Both the position numbers and the translations under genes were made by a program. The notes under the pieces were generated by a model that was not told the DNA's origin, did no database searches, and was given only the letters and a program-made list of their open reading frames with translations. 64,000 nt of DNA from Aquipseudomonas alcaligenes (GTDB lineage: Bacteria; Pseudomonadota; Gammaproteobacteria; Pseudomonadales; Pseudomonadaceae). The stretch covers positions 372,001-436,000 of the forward strand of contig NZ_FTNW01000001.1 in assembly GCF_900156545.1 (NCBI RefSeq). The letters run 5' to 3'. Below are positions 45,610 through 54,728 of the stretch, one piece after another; the stretch's first letter is position 1; the number at the start of each line of letters is the position of its first letter.

Positions 45610-47563
45610 GCTGCAGAAGGCGGTCGGGCTAGGGTTACAAGGGCTGTACAAAGAACCGCCGATGACGGCGGTGGAGTGGGCGGACAAGCACTTCTACATG
45701 TCCGCTGAGTCCTCGTACAACGAGGGCCGGTGGAAGACCGCCCCGTTCCAGATCGCCATCCTGAACGCGATGGGCAACGACCTCATTCGGGTGGTGAACT
45801 TCCGGAAGTCTGCGCGGATCGGCTACACCAAGCTGCTGATGGCCAACATTGGCTACAAGATCCAGCACAAGCGCCGCAATGTGATGATGTGGAGTCCGAC
45901 TGACCCGGACGCCGAAGACATCAGCAAGAGCCACGTTAACGGCCTGATCCGGGATGTCCCGGTGCTGCTGGACCTGGCACCTTGGTTCGGGCGAAAGCAC
46001 AGCGACAACACGCTGGACCAGAAGGTCTTCTCGAACCGCCGCACGCTGTGGATTCGCGGCGGCAAGGCCTCTCGCAACTACCGCGAGAAGTCGGCAGACG
46101 AGGTGATCTACGACGAGCTGTCGAAGTTCGATGCCGACGTAGAAGGCGAGGGCGACCCAGTCACTCTGGGCGACAAACGCCTGAACGGCGCCGTGTACCC
46201 CAAGTCAATTCGTGGCTCCACCCCGGGCAAGGAAGACACCTGCCAGATTTCCAAAGCCTCCGACGAGTCACCATACCGTCTCAACTTTCAGATTGCCTGC
46301 CCGCACTGCCGGCAGGAGCAGTTGCTGAAGTGGGGCGGCAAGGACTGCGCCTACGGCCTGAAGTGGGAGAAGAACGCCCTCGGCGAGGCTGAAAAAGCCT
46401 GGTACCTGTGCGAGCACTGCGCGGGCATCTTCTTCCACCAGGACATGGTGCTGGCATCCGAAGCCGGCCGTTGGGTCTGCGAAGTCACCGGTATCTGGAC
46501 TCGGGATTCGATGGACTGGTTCGGGGCCGATGGCGAGCCAATCCGGACCCCGCGCTCCGTCACTTTCCTGTGCTGGGCGATATACAGCACCTGGTCTACC
46601 TGGCTGTCCCTGGTGGACGAGTGGCTCAAGGTTAAGGGTGATCGCGAAAAGCTGATCACCTTCATCAATACCACTCGCGGTGAGGTGTGGATCGAAGACC
46701 AGGGAGACCGCGTCGAGTGGGAGCTGCTCTACGGTCGCCGGGAGATCTACCCGAACACGGCGCATGTCCCCGAGCAGGCCCTGGGCCTGTTCGGGGGGAT
46801 CGACACCCAGGATGACCGATACGAGGGCAGGGTCTGGGCGATCGGCGCCGGCGAGGAAAAGTGGCTAATCCACCGATTCATCCTCGGCGGCGACCCGGCG
46901 AGCGCGGAGCTGCGCCGCAAGGTGGGCATAGAGCTGCAGCGCGAGTTCAAGCGCCCGGACGGCACGCCCATGCGGGTGGAGCGGTGGTGCTGGGATGCCG
47001 GCGGCCACTACTCGGACGAGGTCGCCGAAGAGAGCGTGAAGCACGGTGTGCGCTGGGTGATCCCGATCTTCGGGGCCAGTACCTACGGCAAGCCCATCGC
47101 CAACTTCCCGCGGCGCCGGAAGAACAAGGTCTATAAGACCGAGGTCGGCACCGACAACGCCAAGGAGCTGATCTACAGCCGTCTGCGCATCCAGGTGCCC
47201 CAGCCCTGGTCGGCCACGCCAGGCTGCATCCACCTGCCGCTGATCGACTGGTGCGATGAAGACGAGCTCAAGCAGCTAACCGCAGAGCGCAAGAAGCCGG
47301 TGATGGTGAAGGGCAAGCGCGAGCTGCGCTGGGATTCAGGCGGCCGCCGAAACGAGGCCCTCGACTGCCTGGTGTACGCAATCGCCGCGCTGCGCATCAG
47401 CCAGCTGCGTTTCGGTTTCGACCTCGACGCACTCGAAGTTGCACGCCTCGCCACGACGCGCCCGGTCAAGGCCGAGGTTGTAGCCAAGCGAATCAACGAC
47501 CAATCCGCCCAGGACGCAAATGCCGCGTTCCTGAGCACAACAGGTAATAGCCCATGGCTGTGA
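45581..47563 (+). CDS. Terminase large subunit (GpA family)
   Basis: 660 residues. The N-terminal ATPase of the GpA type runs from MTAVEWADKHFYMSAESSY through VNFRKSARIGYTKLLMANIG (the modified Walker A) and EVIYDELSKFD (Walker B). A zinc-like insert has CPHC ... CEHC (about 240-285). The C-terminal nuclease contains GGIDTQDDR and HLPLIDWCDED. It packages DNA into proheads, cutting at cos. Complete length for the family. Confidence 0.93.
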   Translation: MSILRPWINELQKAVGLGLQGLYKEPPMTAVEWADKHFYMSAESSYNEGRWKTAPFQIAILNAMGNDLIRVVNFRKSARIGYTKLLMANIGYKIQHKRRNVMMWSPTDPDAEDISKSHVNGLIRDVPVLLDLAPWFGRKHSDNTLDQKVFSNRRTLWIRGGKASRNYREKSADEVIYDELSKFDADVEGEGDPVTLGDKRLNGAVYPKSIRGSTPGKEDTCQISKASDESPYRLNFQIACPHCRQEQLLKWGGKDCAYGLKWEKNALGEAEKAWYLCEHCAGIFFHQDMVLASEAGRWVCEVTGIWTRDSMDWFGADGEPIRTPRSVTFLCWAIYSTWSTWLSLVDEWLKVKGDREKLITFINTTRGEVWIEDQGDRVEWELLYGRREIYPNTAHVPEQALGLFGGIDTQDDRYEGRVWAIGAGEEKWLIHRFILGGDPASAELRRKVGIELQREFKRPDGTPMRVERWCWDAGGHYSDEVAEESVKHGVRWVIPIFGASTYGKPIANFPRRRKNKVYKTEVGTDNAKELIYSRLRIQVPQPWSATPGCIHLPLIDWCDEDELKQLTAERKKPVMVKGKRELRWDSGGRRNEALDCLVYAIAALRISQLRFGFDLDALEVARLATTRPVKAEVVAKRINDQSAQDANAAFLSTTGNSPWL

Positions 47564-47769
47564 AACTTTCTCAGGCGCAGAACATGCTGCAGCGGTACCT
47601 GACTGCCGAGCAGGAAGTGCTCGAAGGCCGTACCGTCAGCTTCGGCGGGCGTACGCTGAGCATGGCGGACCTGGACGAGATCCGCTCCGGCCGCCAGGAG
47701 TGGGAGCGAAAGGTAAACCGCGCATCGAGTGGCGGTAGCGCGCCTTATAAGCTGGCGACCTTCGAATGA
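47554..47769 (+). CDS. Head-tail joining protein gpW family
   Basis: 71 residues: two helices and a beta hairpin (RTVSFGGRTLSMADLDEI), the gpW fold. It plugs the portal after packaging. Overlaps TerL by 10 bases and the portal gene by 4 (ATGA), all in lambda order. Confidence 0.88.
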   Translation: MAVKLSQAQNMLQRYLTAEQEVLEGRTVSFGGRTLSMADLDEIRSGRQEWERKVNRASSGGSAPYKLATFE

Positions 47770-49406
47770 ACTGGCTCGATCGGCTGCTGGCACCGTTGGC
47801 GCCTGGATTCGTGGCGCAGCGCCTGCGACACCAGGCCGTTATCCAGGCCTATGAGGCAGCGCGCCCGACTCGCACGCACAAGGCCAAGGGCGAGACGCGT
47901 AGCGCGAATGCTGCGCTGCAGGCCGCCGGCCGCTCGCTGCGCGAGCAGTGCCGCTGGCTGGACGAGAACCACGACATCGTCACCGGCATCTTCGATCGCC
48001 TTGAAGAGCGGGTGGTGGGCGGCGCGGGAATCGGCATCGAACCACTGGTGCTTGGCCTGGACGGGGAAGTGCACCTGGATTTCTGCGCCCAGATCAAAAC
48101 CGCCTGGGCTGAGTGGTCGCTGAACCCGGAGACAGCTGGCGAGCTGACGCGCCCGCAGATGGAACGCATGGTCTGCCGTACCTGGCTGCGTGACGGCGAG
48201 GGCCTGGCGCAGAAGGTAATGGGCAACGTGGCCAACTATCGCCACCTGACCAGGGTTCCGTTTGCCCTGGAGCTGCTCGAGCCGGACTACCTGCCGTACG
48301 AATACAACGATATCTCCAAGGGGATCATCCAAGGCATCGAGCGCGACGCCTGGCGGCGGGTGCGAGCCTATCACCTGCTGAAGGCCCACCCGGGTGATTT
48401 GGGTCAGGGTATCTACCAGAACACCAAGCGAGTGGACGCTGATCGCGTCATCCACATCGCCTATCGCAAGCGAATCGGCCAGAACCGTGGCGTGCCGCTG
48501 TTGCATGCCGCGTTGATACGCCTGGCTGACCTGAAGGATTACGAGGAGAGCGAGCGCATCGCGGCGCGGATCTGCGCTGCGATGGCCTTCTACATCAAGA
48601 AGGGCGAGCCCCACGACTACGACGAGAAGAATGCGCCCGAAAAGCGCGGTTCCTTTCCGATCGCCCCTGGCATGGTCTTCGACGACCTGCTGCCGGGCGA
48701 AGACATCGGCATGTTCGAGAGCAATCGCCCGAACCCGATGCTGGAGGGCTTCCGCAACGGGATGCTGCGCGCGGTAGCTGCTGCTGGCCGGTCGGCCTAC
48801 TCGACCGTGGCTCGCTCCTACGACGGCACTTACTCGGCCCAGCGTCAGGAGCTCGTAGAGGCCCAGCTTGGCTACGACCTGCTGCAGCACGAGTTCATCG
48901 ACTCCTGGAGCCGGCCGGTCTATCGCACCTGGCTGCCGCTTGCCATCGCCGCCGGCGTGCTCAAGCCGCCGGCCGACGTAGACCTGCGCACGCTCTATGC
49001 GGCGGTCTACCAAGGGCCGGTGATGCCGTGGATCAACCCGATGCACGAGGCCCAGGCCTGGGAGCTGCTGGTCAAGGCGGGCTTCGCCGATGAGGCAGAG
49101 GTTGCCCGCTCGCGCGGCCGCGACCCTCAGGAGCTCAAGCGCGCCCGCATCGGCGAGATCAAGAAGAACCGCGATGCGGGGCTGGTGTTCAGCTCCGACG
49201 CCTTCCACGACCTTCCGGTACCGGACCAGCTAACTGCCGTTGAAGCGGTGCAGAAGGCCTACCTGGGTGTCGGGAAGATGATCACCGCCGAGGAGGCGCG
49301 CGAGCTGGTCAACCAGCACGGCGCCGGCCTTAAGGGACCAACACCCGATTTCACTGAGACCAACCAACAAGGAGGCACCCATGGGGAGCCATCGGAAGCT
49401 GACTAG
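47766..49406 (+). CDS. Portal protein, lambda gpB family
   Basis: 546 residues. Opening MNWLDRLLAPLAPGFVAQRL, then RSLREQCRWLDENHDIVTGI and VVGGAGIGIEP, all characteristic of lambda-type portals; RDGEGLAQKV and the C-terminal FAREGRD-like region (VARSRGRDPQELKRA) follow. Twelve copies form the DNA entry ring. The 3' end overlaps the protease-capsid gene by 26 bases. Confidence 0.92.
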   Translation: MNWLDRLLAPLAPGFVAQRLRHQAVIQAYEAARPTRTHKAKGETRSANAALQAAGRSLREQCRWLDENHDIVTGIFDRLEERVVGGAGIGIEPLVLGLDGEVHLDFCAQIKTAWAEWSLNPETAGELTRPQMERMVCRTWLRDGEGLAQKVMGNVANYRHLTRVPFALELLEPDYLPYEYNDISKGIIQGIERDAWRRVRAYHLLKAHPGDLGQGIYQNTKRVDADRVIHIAYRKRIGQNRGVPLLHAALIRLADLKDYEESERIAARICAAMAFYIKKGEPHDYDEKNAPEKRGSFPIAPGMVFDDLLPGEDIGMFESNRPNPMLEGFRNGMLRAVAAAGRSAYSTVARSYDGTYSAQRQELVEAQLGYDLLQHEFIDSWSRPVYRTWLPLAIAAGVLKPPADVDLRTLYAAVYQGPVMPWINPMHEAQAWELLVKAGFADEAEVARSRGRDPQELKRARIGEIKKNRDAGLVFSSDAFHDLPVPDQLTAVEAVQKAYLGVGKMITAEEARELVNQHGAGLKGPTPDFTETNQQGGTHGEPSEAD

Positions 49407-51513
49407 CGCGCTCCTGGCGCCGCTCGCCATGGCGGTGTCCACCGGTGCCGCCCTCACCGAAGAGACCAAGCCCGAGGGCAGCTGGTACAGCATCAAGGCG
49501 CTGAGCCGCGGCGTTGCCGAAATCCTGCTCTATGACGAGATCGGCATGTGGGGCATCACCGCCCAGCAGTTCGCCCGCGAGCTCAAGGCTCTGGGAGACC
49601 TATCGCTAATCAGCCTGCGCATTCATTCGCCCGGCGGCGACGTGTTCGAGGGCACGGCGATCTACAACCTGCTCAAGCATCACCCAGCCCGCGTGGAAGC
49701 CCACGTGGACGGACTGGCCGCTTCGATGGCCTCGGTCATCGCCATGGCGGCCGACACCATCTACATGCCCGAGAACGCGCTGATGATGGTCCACAGGCCG
49801 TGGGGCATCCAGGGCGGTGAGGCGGACGATATGCGCCGCTATGCCGACCTGCTCGAAAAGATCGAAGGAACCATGGTTGCGGCCTACATGGCCAAGACCG
49901 GGAAGTCCGAAGAGGAAATCAAGGCTCTGCTCAAGGCCGAGACCTGGATGGATGGCCGCGAGGCTGTCGAGGCCGGCTTTGCCGACCTGCTCACTGAGCC
50001 GCTCGCCGCGGCAGCTCAACTTACCTCCAAACGCATGCAGGAGTTCGCCCACATGCCCGAAGCAATGAAAAACCTGATGCAGCCGCGAGCCTCTACTCCC
50101 CCGGCAGCCGCTGCTCCCAACCAGCCGCCGGTAGCTGCTGCGCCTGCTGCTCCCGCCGCGCCTGCTGCCGCTGCCGCTGCCGCTGCCGCTGTCGCTGACG
50201 AAGCCACCATCCTGGCCCGCGCTCAGGCTGCCGAGAACGTCCGCCGCGATGGCATTCGCGCGGTGTTCACTCCGTTCGCTGCCAGCCATGGCGACATGCT
50301 CAATGAGCTGTTGCTGGACCAGACTGTCACCGTCGAACAGGCACAAGCCAAGCTGCTGGCCAAGATCGCGGAGAACACCACCCCGTCGGCTGGCCCGCAG
50401 GGCCGCAGCGGTGCCAACGCTCACATCCATGCCGGCAACGGCAACCTGGTTGGCGACTCCGTCCGCGCCTCTGTGATGGCTCGCGCCGGCCACGCTGAGT
50501 TCGAGGCCGGCAACAATTACAACCACATGAGCCTGCGCGAGCTGGCCCGCGCCTCCCTGGCTGACCGCGGCATCGGTGTTGCGACCCTCAACCCGATGCA
50601 AATGGTTGGCCTGGCCTTCACCCACACCACCAGCGACTTCGGCATCATCCTCATGGATGTGGCCAACAAGTCGATGCTGGCAGGCTGGGAGTTGGCCGAG
50701 GAAACCTTCCAGCTCTGGACCAAGAAGGGCCAGCTCAGCGACTTCAAGGTCTCCCACCGTGTGGGCCTCGGCGAGTTCCCGTCGCTGCGCCAGGTACGGG
50801 AAGGTGCCGAGTACAAGTACATCACCGTCGGAGAAAACAGCCAGCAGATCGCGTTGGCCACCTACGGTGAAATCTTCAGCATCACCCGCCAAGCCATCAT
50901 CAACGACGATATGAACATGCTCACCGACATTCCTCGCAAGATGGGCATGGCGGCCAAGGGCACTATCGGCGATCTGGTGTACGGCATCCTCACCAGCAAC
51001 CCGACCCTCGCCGACGGCGTGGCGCTGTTCCACAACACTCACAACAATCTCTCGACCGGCGCTGGCTCTGCGTTGAGCGTGGACAGCCTGGATGCCGCGC
51101 GTACCAAGATGCGCACCCAGAAGACCAGCAAGGCGTCCGGCAAGGAGCGTCCGCTGAACATCCGCCCGGCCTATGTGCTGACTCCTGTCGCCCTCGAATC
51201 CAAGGCTACGCAGCTGATTAACTCCAGCTCGGTCCCCACCGCCCAGGTCAACCAGGGGGTCGCGAACCCGATTCAGGGCTTTGCCCAGGTGATCGCCGAG
51301 CCGCGCCTCGACGACAACTCGGCTACTGCCTGGTATCTCGCCTCGCAGCAGGGCACCGACACCATTGAGGTTGCCTACCTCAACGGAGTCGAGGTCCCGT
51401 ACATGGAGCAGCAGCAGGGCTTCACCGTAGACGGTGTCGCCACCAAGGTGCGCATCGATGCCGGCGTGGCGCCGCTCGACTTCCGTGGCCTGCAGAAATC
51501 CAACGGCGCCTAA
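49381..51513 (+). CDS. Fused ClpP-like prohead protease and major capsid protein
   Basis: 710 residues. Residues about 30-220 are a ClpP/S49-type protease: SLRIHSPGGDVFEG, DGLAASMASVIAMA with the nucleophile Ser, and ENALMMVHRPWG with the His. An Ala/Pro low-complexity linker (about 240-275) leads to a delta-like helical scaffold and the capsid part (about 365-710; YNHMSLRELARASLADRG, FEIFSITRQAII-type segments). The protease presumably frees the capsid domain during assembly. Such fusions are known in Pseudomonas siphophages. AAGGAGG precedes the ATG. Confidence 0.9.
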   Translation: MGSHRKLTSALLAPLAMAVSTGAALTEETKPEGSWYSIKALSRGVAEILLYDEIGMWGITAQQFARELKALGDLSLISLRIHSPGGDVFEGTAIYNLLKHHPARVEAHVDGLAASMASVIAMAADTIYMPENALMMVHRPWGIQGGEADDMRRYADLLEKIEGTMVAAYMAKTGKSEEEIKALLKAETWMDGREAVEAGFADLLTEPLAAAAQLTSKRMQEFAHMPEAMKNLMQPRASTPPAAAAPNQPPVAAAPAAPAAPAAAAAAAAAVADEATILARAQAAENVRRDGIRAVFTPFAASHGDMLNELLLDQTVTVEQAQAKLLAKIAENTTPSAGPQGRSGANAHIHAGNGNLVGDSVRASVMARAGHAEFEAGNNYNHMSLRELARASLADRGIGVATLNPMQMVGLAFTHTTSDFGIILMDVANKSMLAGWELAEETFQLWTKKGQLSDFKVSHRVGLGEFPSLRQVREGAEYKYITVGENSQQIALATYGEIFSITRQAIINDDMNMLTDIPRKMGMAAKGTIGDLVYGILTSNPTLADGVALFHNTHNNLSTGAGSALSVDSLDAARTKMRTQKTSKASGKERPLNIRPAYVLTPVALESKATQLINSSSVPTAQVNQGVANPIQGFAQVIAEPRLDDNSATAWYLASQQGTDTIEVAYLNGVEVPYMEQQQGFTVDGVATKVRIDAGVAPLDFRGLQKSNGA
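50095..50205 (+). repeat. Low-complexity Ala/Pro-encoding linker
   Basis: GCC/GCT/GCA-rich tract encoding mostly Ala with Pro; it joins protease and capsid parts of the fusion protein. Repeats such as GCTGCCGCTGCC are prone to slippage. Confidence 0.6.
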
Positions 51514-51532
51514 CGCCAGTCGCCTCACGAAC

Positions 51533-51556
51533 AGCCCCGCCTAGTGCGGGGCTTTT
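51533..51556 (+). terminator. Intrinsic terminator/attenuator after the capsid gene
   Basis: AGCCCCGC (51533-51540) and GCGGGGCT (51546-51553) pair around five bases, followed by TTTCG. It lies between capsid and decoration genes in a single late operon, so it can only attenuate or requires antitermination. Confidence 0.7.
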
Positions 51557-51591
51557 CGTTTCCGATCCCATTCGATCCAGGAGATAGCCTC

Positions 51592-51906
51592 ATGGCCAAG
51601 AATTACGTCGAGGACGGTGAAGTCCTCACCCTCATCGCACCCGCCGGCGGCGTGGTGTCTGGCAACCCGTACACCATTGGTGCCCTGGCTGTCGTAGCCC
51701 TAGTCGATGCCGCAGCAGGCCAACCCTTCGTGGCAAAGGCCACCGGGGTCTGGGATCTGCCGTGCGCTACCGGCCTGGCTGCTGGTGTCAAGGTCAGTCT
51801 ATTGAGTGGAGGCTTGGTCGCTGACGGCACCGCTTCGTCGGTGCCCTTCGGCAAGCTGGTCACCGCTGAGTCTGGCGGCCGAGCTTCCTGCCGCATCAGC
51901 AACTGA
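51592..51906 (+). CDS. DUF2190 capsid decoration/stabilising protein
   Basis: 104 residues: MAKNYVEDGEVLTLIAPAGG and VSGNPYTIGALAVVAL, then GVWDLPCATG, typical of DUF2190 proteins that decorate the capsid after expansion. AGGAG precedes the ATG at 51592. Confidence 0.85.
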   Translation: MAKNYVEDGEVLTLIAPAGGVVSGNPYTIGALAVVALVDAAAGQPFVAKATGVWDLPCATGLAAGVKVSLLSGGLVADGTASSVPFGKLVTAESGGRASCRISN

Positions 51907-51908
51907 CC

Positions 51909-52229
51909 GTGGAAGGCCGATTCGCGCGGGCACAGGCCCGCCTGCACCGCGTCGGTGCGGCCCGCCTGGCCGACTCGATCGGCAGTTACCAGGAGCATGG
52001 CGCCACGCTGGTGGATGGTCTGCAGCTGCAGGTCGATCAGCAATGGGGCGAGTTCGGCGCCGGGGAGGCATTTGCCGCCGGCGTCAAGTTCGTCACCTGG
52101 CGCAAGTGCCACCTGGACACAGCCTCCACCGGTGGCCTTTTCCTGGTCGGGGATGACCGCTTCATCGTCGAAAAGATCATCGCCGACGACGGCCACATGG
52201 TTACCGCTGCCTGCATGGTGCAGCCATGA
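51909..52229 (+). CDS. Head-tail attachment protein (FII-like)
   Basis: 106 residues from a GTG at 51909 (VEGRFARAQARLHRVGAARL). The beta-rich second half (GEAFAAGVKFVTWRK, FLVGDDRFIVEKI) and position directly after the decoration protein fit the FII-type joining proteins. No clear ribosome site; coupling to the previous stop three bases away is likely. ATGA overlap with the next gene. Confidence 0.6.
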   Translation: MEGRFARAQARLHRVGAARLADSIGSYQEHGATLVDGLQLQVDQQWGEFGAGEAFAAGVKFVTWRKCHLDTASTGGLFLVGDDRFIVEKIIADDGHMVTAACMVQP

Positions 52230-52696
52230 GCAACGTCATCACAGAAGTGCGCCAGGCGCTTATTGCCCGGCTGGAGACCATCCGCACCACCAACGGCTAC
52301 CGAACGAATATCGGCGGCCTGGTGAAGGCTGGCTGGTTCAGTGAGATCACCAAGGCCGATGCCGTGCCAGCCACCGGCATGGTGGTTGTGCAGCGCGCCA
52401 AGGGGAAGGAGCCCAAGGGCGGCGGCAATGCGTTGCGAATGCTGACCGGCTTCACCGTCATTGGCGCCGTCACGGCGGGGCTGGATGGCTACGAAGAGGC
52501 GATCGAGGACATTGAGTTGGACCTGCTCCAGTGCCTGACTCCGACCGAGGGCGTGCCTCCAGAGTGGCTGCCGAAGATGGCGCCGAACCTCACCGTTGGG
52601 GCCCCCGAACCTGTACCGCCCGGCGAGGGCCTGCCGGCCGCCACCGTGCTGATCCCCATCCACATCATCACCTTCGTCGACTCCATCGACTACTGA
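52226..52696 (+). CDS. Tail terminator-like protein (gpU position)
   Basis: 156 residues. MSNVITEVRQALIARLETI and VRTVLIPIHIITF-type C-terminus (ATVLIPIHIITFVDSIDY) give the alpha/beta pattern of tail-terminator proteins, and the gene is directly before the tail tube gene. Assignment rests mainly on position and size. Confidence 0.6.
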   Translation: MSNVITEVRQALIARLETIRTTNGYRTNIGGLVKAGWFSEITKADAVPATGMVVVQRAKGKEPKGGGNALRMLTGFTVIGAVTAGLDGYEEAIEDIELDLLQCLTPTEGVPPEWLPKMAPNLTVGAPEPVPPGEGLPAATVLIPIHIITFVDSIDY

Positions 52697-52706
52697 GGGC
52701 ACTACC

Positions 52707-53744
52707 ATGCCGAAAGTCAAAGAAACCGCCCTGATCGGCGGCCGCTTCAAACTGGGTAAGGCCGGTGGCCGCGCGCCGACCGACTTCATCGGCCTGGTCT
52801 CCACCGCCCAGGAGCAGATCGAGCAGACCGAGATTCGTCTGCAAGACACCACCACTCCGCAGGGTGGTACCTATGACACCTTTGCTCGGGTGGACCGCTT
52901 CTTCCTCACCCTGGCGCTGCGCGAGATCAACTCCCGCAACCTGGCCAATGCCCTGTATGCCGACATTGCCGAAGTGCCAAGCACCGCGGTAACCGGTGAG
53001 GAGGTCGTGCTCGGGGTTGGCCAGACCACCGCCCTGGCCCTGATGCCGCTGGAAATCACCAAGGTGGCCATCGGTGGAACTGAGTACGACGAGGACATTG
53101 ACTGGCGCATCACCGGCGCCGGTATCGAGGTCATCGAGGACAGTGACCTGGCCGACTTCATCACCACCCAGCAGAGCAGCAAAACCGCCAGCAGCGCTCC
53201 GAAGGCCGGCGGCAACACCGGTAATGGCACCATGGGCGCTGTCACCGTGACGTCTGCTCCCGTCGGTGCTTACACCGTCAGCTTTACCAGCAGCACGGCC
53301 TTCAATGTCACCGGCCCAGGCGGCGCGGTTGGCACTGGTACTGCCGGCACTCCGTTCAGCACTGGCGGCCTGAGCTTCACCATTACCGCTGGCGCGACGC
53401 CTTTTGCTGCCGGTGATGGCTTCTCGATCACCGTGGTGCAGGCAACCGAGGTTGTGGCCGAGGTGGATTACACCAGCGCTACCTTCGACGAGATCGAGCT
53501 GCTGACCAACTCCGGCCAGGAGTGGTACCTGCTGTTCGAAGGTGCCAACGCCGTGGGTGAGAAGGGCAAGTTCAACGCCCACTACTGGCGTGTGAAGTTC
53601 AGCCCGACCGAGAGTCGCGATGTGCTCGGCAACGAGGACTTCATGACCATGACCGTACGCGCCGAGGTGCTCCGCGAGGACTCCCGCGCCACCGGCGATG
53701 CCAAGTCCGCCTACGGCAAGCTGCAGAAGCAGCGGATCGCGTGA
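52707..53744 (+). CDS. Major tail tube protein with inserted Ig-like domain
   Basis: 345 residues. The N-terminal half (PTDFIGLVSTAQEQIEQTEIR, here key part GLVSTAQEQIEQTEIRLQD) and C-terminal NAHYWRVKFSPTESRDVLG belong to siphophage tail tube proteins. Between about 170 and 250 lies an extra Gly/Thr/Ala-rich module (GNTGNGTMGAVTVTSAPVG to GDGFSITV) of the kind usually seen in decoration proteins. It would project from the tail surface. Confidence 0.78.
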   Translation: MPKVKETALIGGRFKLGKAGGRAPTDFIGLVSTAQEQIEQTEIRLQDTTTPQGGTYDTFARVDRFFLTLALREINSRNLANALYADIAEVPSTAVTGEEVVLGVGQTTALALMPLEITKVAIGGTEYDEDIDWRITGAGIEVIEDSDLADFITTQQSSKTASSAPKAGGNTGNGTMGAVTVTSAPVGAYTVSFTSSTAFNVTGPGGAVGTGTAGTPFSTGGLSFTITAGATPFAAGDGFSITVVQATEVVAEVDYTSATFDEIELLTNSGQEWYLLFEGANAVGEKGKFNAHYWRVKFSPTESRDVLGNEDFMTMTVRAEVLREDSRATGDAKSAYGKLQKQRIA

Positions 53745-53791
53745 CGCTGCGTGAAGAAGCCAGCAGGTTGGCGGGCTTCTGGTCGAGCCAT

Positions 53792-53812
53792 AGCCCAGCC
53801 AAGCTGGGTTTT
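53792..53812 (+). terminator. Terminator after the tail tube gene
   Basis: CCCAGC (53794-53799) pairs with GCTGGG (53803-53808), followed by TTTT. It insulates the tail tube gene from the moron that follows; the sequence resembles the terminator at 43731. Confidence 0.6.
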
Positions 53813-53860
53813 GGTGCTGGCTGTTGCTAGAGTCCTACCCAGCCACAGGGAGGGCTTCAT

Positions 53861-54367
53861 ATGCAGCTAATGGCGAGTGGGCTGATTGTTGTTATCAGTG
53901 CTGTCCTTGCGAGCACAGCGAATGCAGCCTCAATGTATAAGTGCGTCGGTGAGAATGGGAGAGCAGCGTTTTCTGACAAGCCCTGTTCCCCGGAAGCTGA
54001 GGTCATTACCGTTGAGGACGTCCGCATAGGGACCAACATGGCCCCTTCCAAAGTAGCTGAGGCGCAGAGTGACCTTGACAGTGCCAAGCGAGAACAGCGG
54101 GCTACTTCAAGGCGCTATGAGCAGGCTCAACAGGAGTTGGCAACTGCTCCATGCCGTGCTTTTAGCTCTTCGGAAGTCCGCACGCTGACGATACGTAAGC
54201 AAATTTCTGTGGGGATGAAGCGCGCTGATGCGCTCCGCGCGTGGGGTTCGCCGACTCGCGTTAACGGATCTCAGCATGCGTACCATTGGGACAATGGCTC
54301 GTCTTCTTTCTTTTATGTGAAGAACGGTTGTGTCAGCACCGTTCAAGGTAGCTTCATGGGGCAGTAG
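53861..54367 (+). CDS. Exported DUF4124 protein with BamE-like C-terminal part; moron in the tail module
   Basis: 168 residues. Signal peptide ending ANA/ASMYKCVGENGRAAFSD; that start is the DUF4124 pattern. A coiled middle (about 70-100) leads to VRTLTIRKQISVGMKRADAL then WGSPTRVN, which resembles the SmpA/BamE fold. The gene interrupts the tail tube-tail chaperone pair, is more AT-rich and is bracketed by two terminators. It is probably lysogenic cargo modifying the host envelope. Confidence 0.7.
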   Translation: MQLMASGLIVVISAVLASTANAASMYKCVGENGRAAFSDKPCSPEAEVITVEDVRIGTNMAPSKVAEAQSDLDSAKREQRATSRRYEQAQQELATAPCRAFSSSEVRTLTIRKQISVGMKRADALRAWGSPTRVNGSQHAYHWDNGSSSFFYVKNGCVSTVQGSFMGQ

Positions 54368-54384
54368 TGCTCCGTTTTTCCCTG

Positions 54385-54407
54385 AACCCGCTTCGGCGGG
54401 TTTTTTA
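54385..54407 (+). terminator. UUCG-loop terminator after the DUF4124 gene
   Basis: AACCCGC, TTCG, GCGGGTT, then TTTTT: a seven-pair stem with a UUCG tetraloop and long T-run. The next terminator of the same design is at 57408. Confidence 0.85.
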
Positions 54408-54422
54408 TTGTCCGGAGTTCCT

Positions 54423-54728
54423 ATGAGTGACGCAGCAGGCAAGGCGATTGTTTCGCTTGGCGGGAAAGACTTCATCGTGCGCGAGCTATCGGTGGCACAG
54501 CTGCGCTCAATGATGGACTCCCGCGCAGAGTACGACCTGCTCAGGCATGAGCTGTTCTCGGATTTGTACCTGACGGACCTTCCAAGCTTCGTGAATGCTG
54601 CTTTGGCGGATATTGAAGCGCTTCTCCCCTCGCAGATCGAAGAGCTGATCGCCAAGGTCAAGGAGATGAATCCGCATTTTTTCCAGCTGCTGGCGCGGCT
54701 GAAGGGCATGGCAGCGCCAGTTCAGTAG
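54423..54728 (+). CDS. Tail assembly chaperone, short form (gpG-like)
   Basis: 101 residues from ATG at 54423. Begins MSDAAGKAIVSLGGKDFIVR and is mostly helical. It sits just before the tape measure gene, where all long-tailed phages encode tail chaperones. A slippery heptamer near its 3' end yields a longer product (separate entry). The upstream in-frame extension lies across the terminator and is not used. Confidence 0.75.
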   Translation: MSDAAGKAIVSLGGKDFIVRELSVAQLRSMMDSRAEYDLLRHELFSDLYLTDLPSFVNAALADIEALLPSQIEELIAKVKEMNPHFFQLLARLKGMAAPVQ

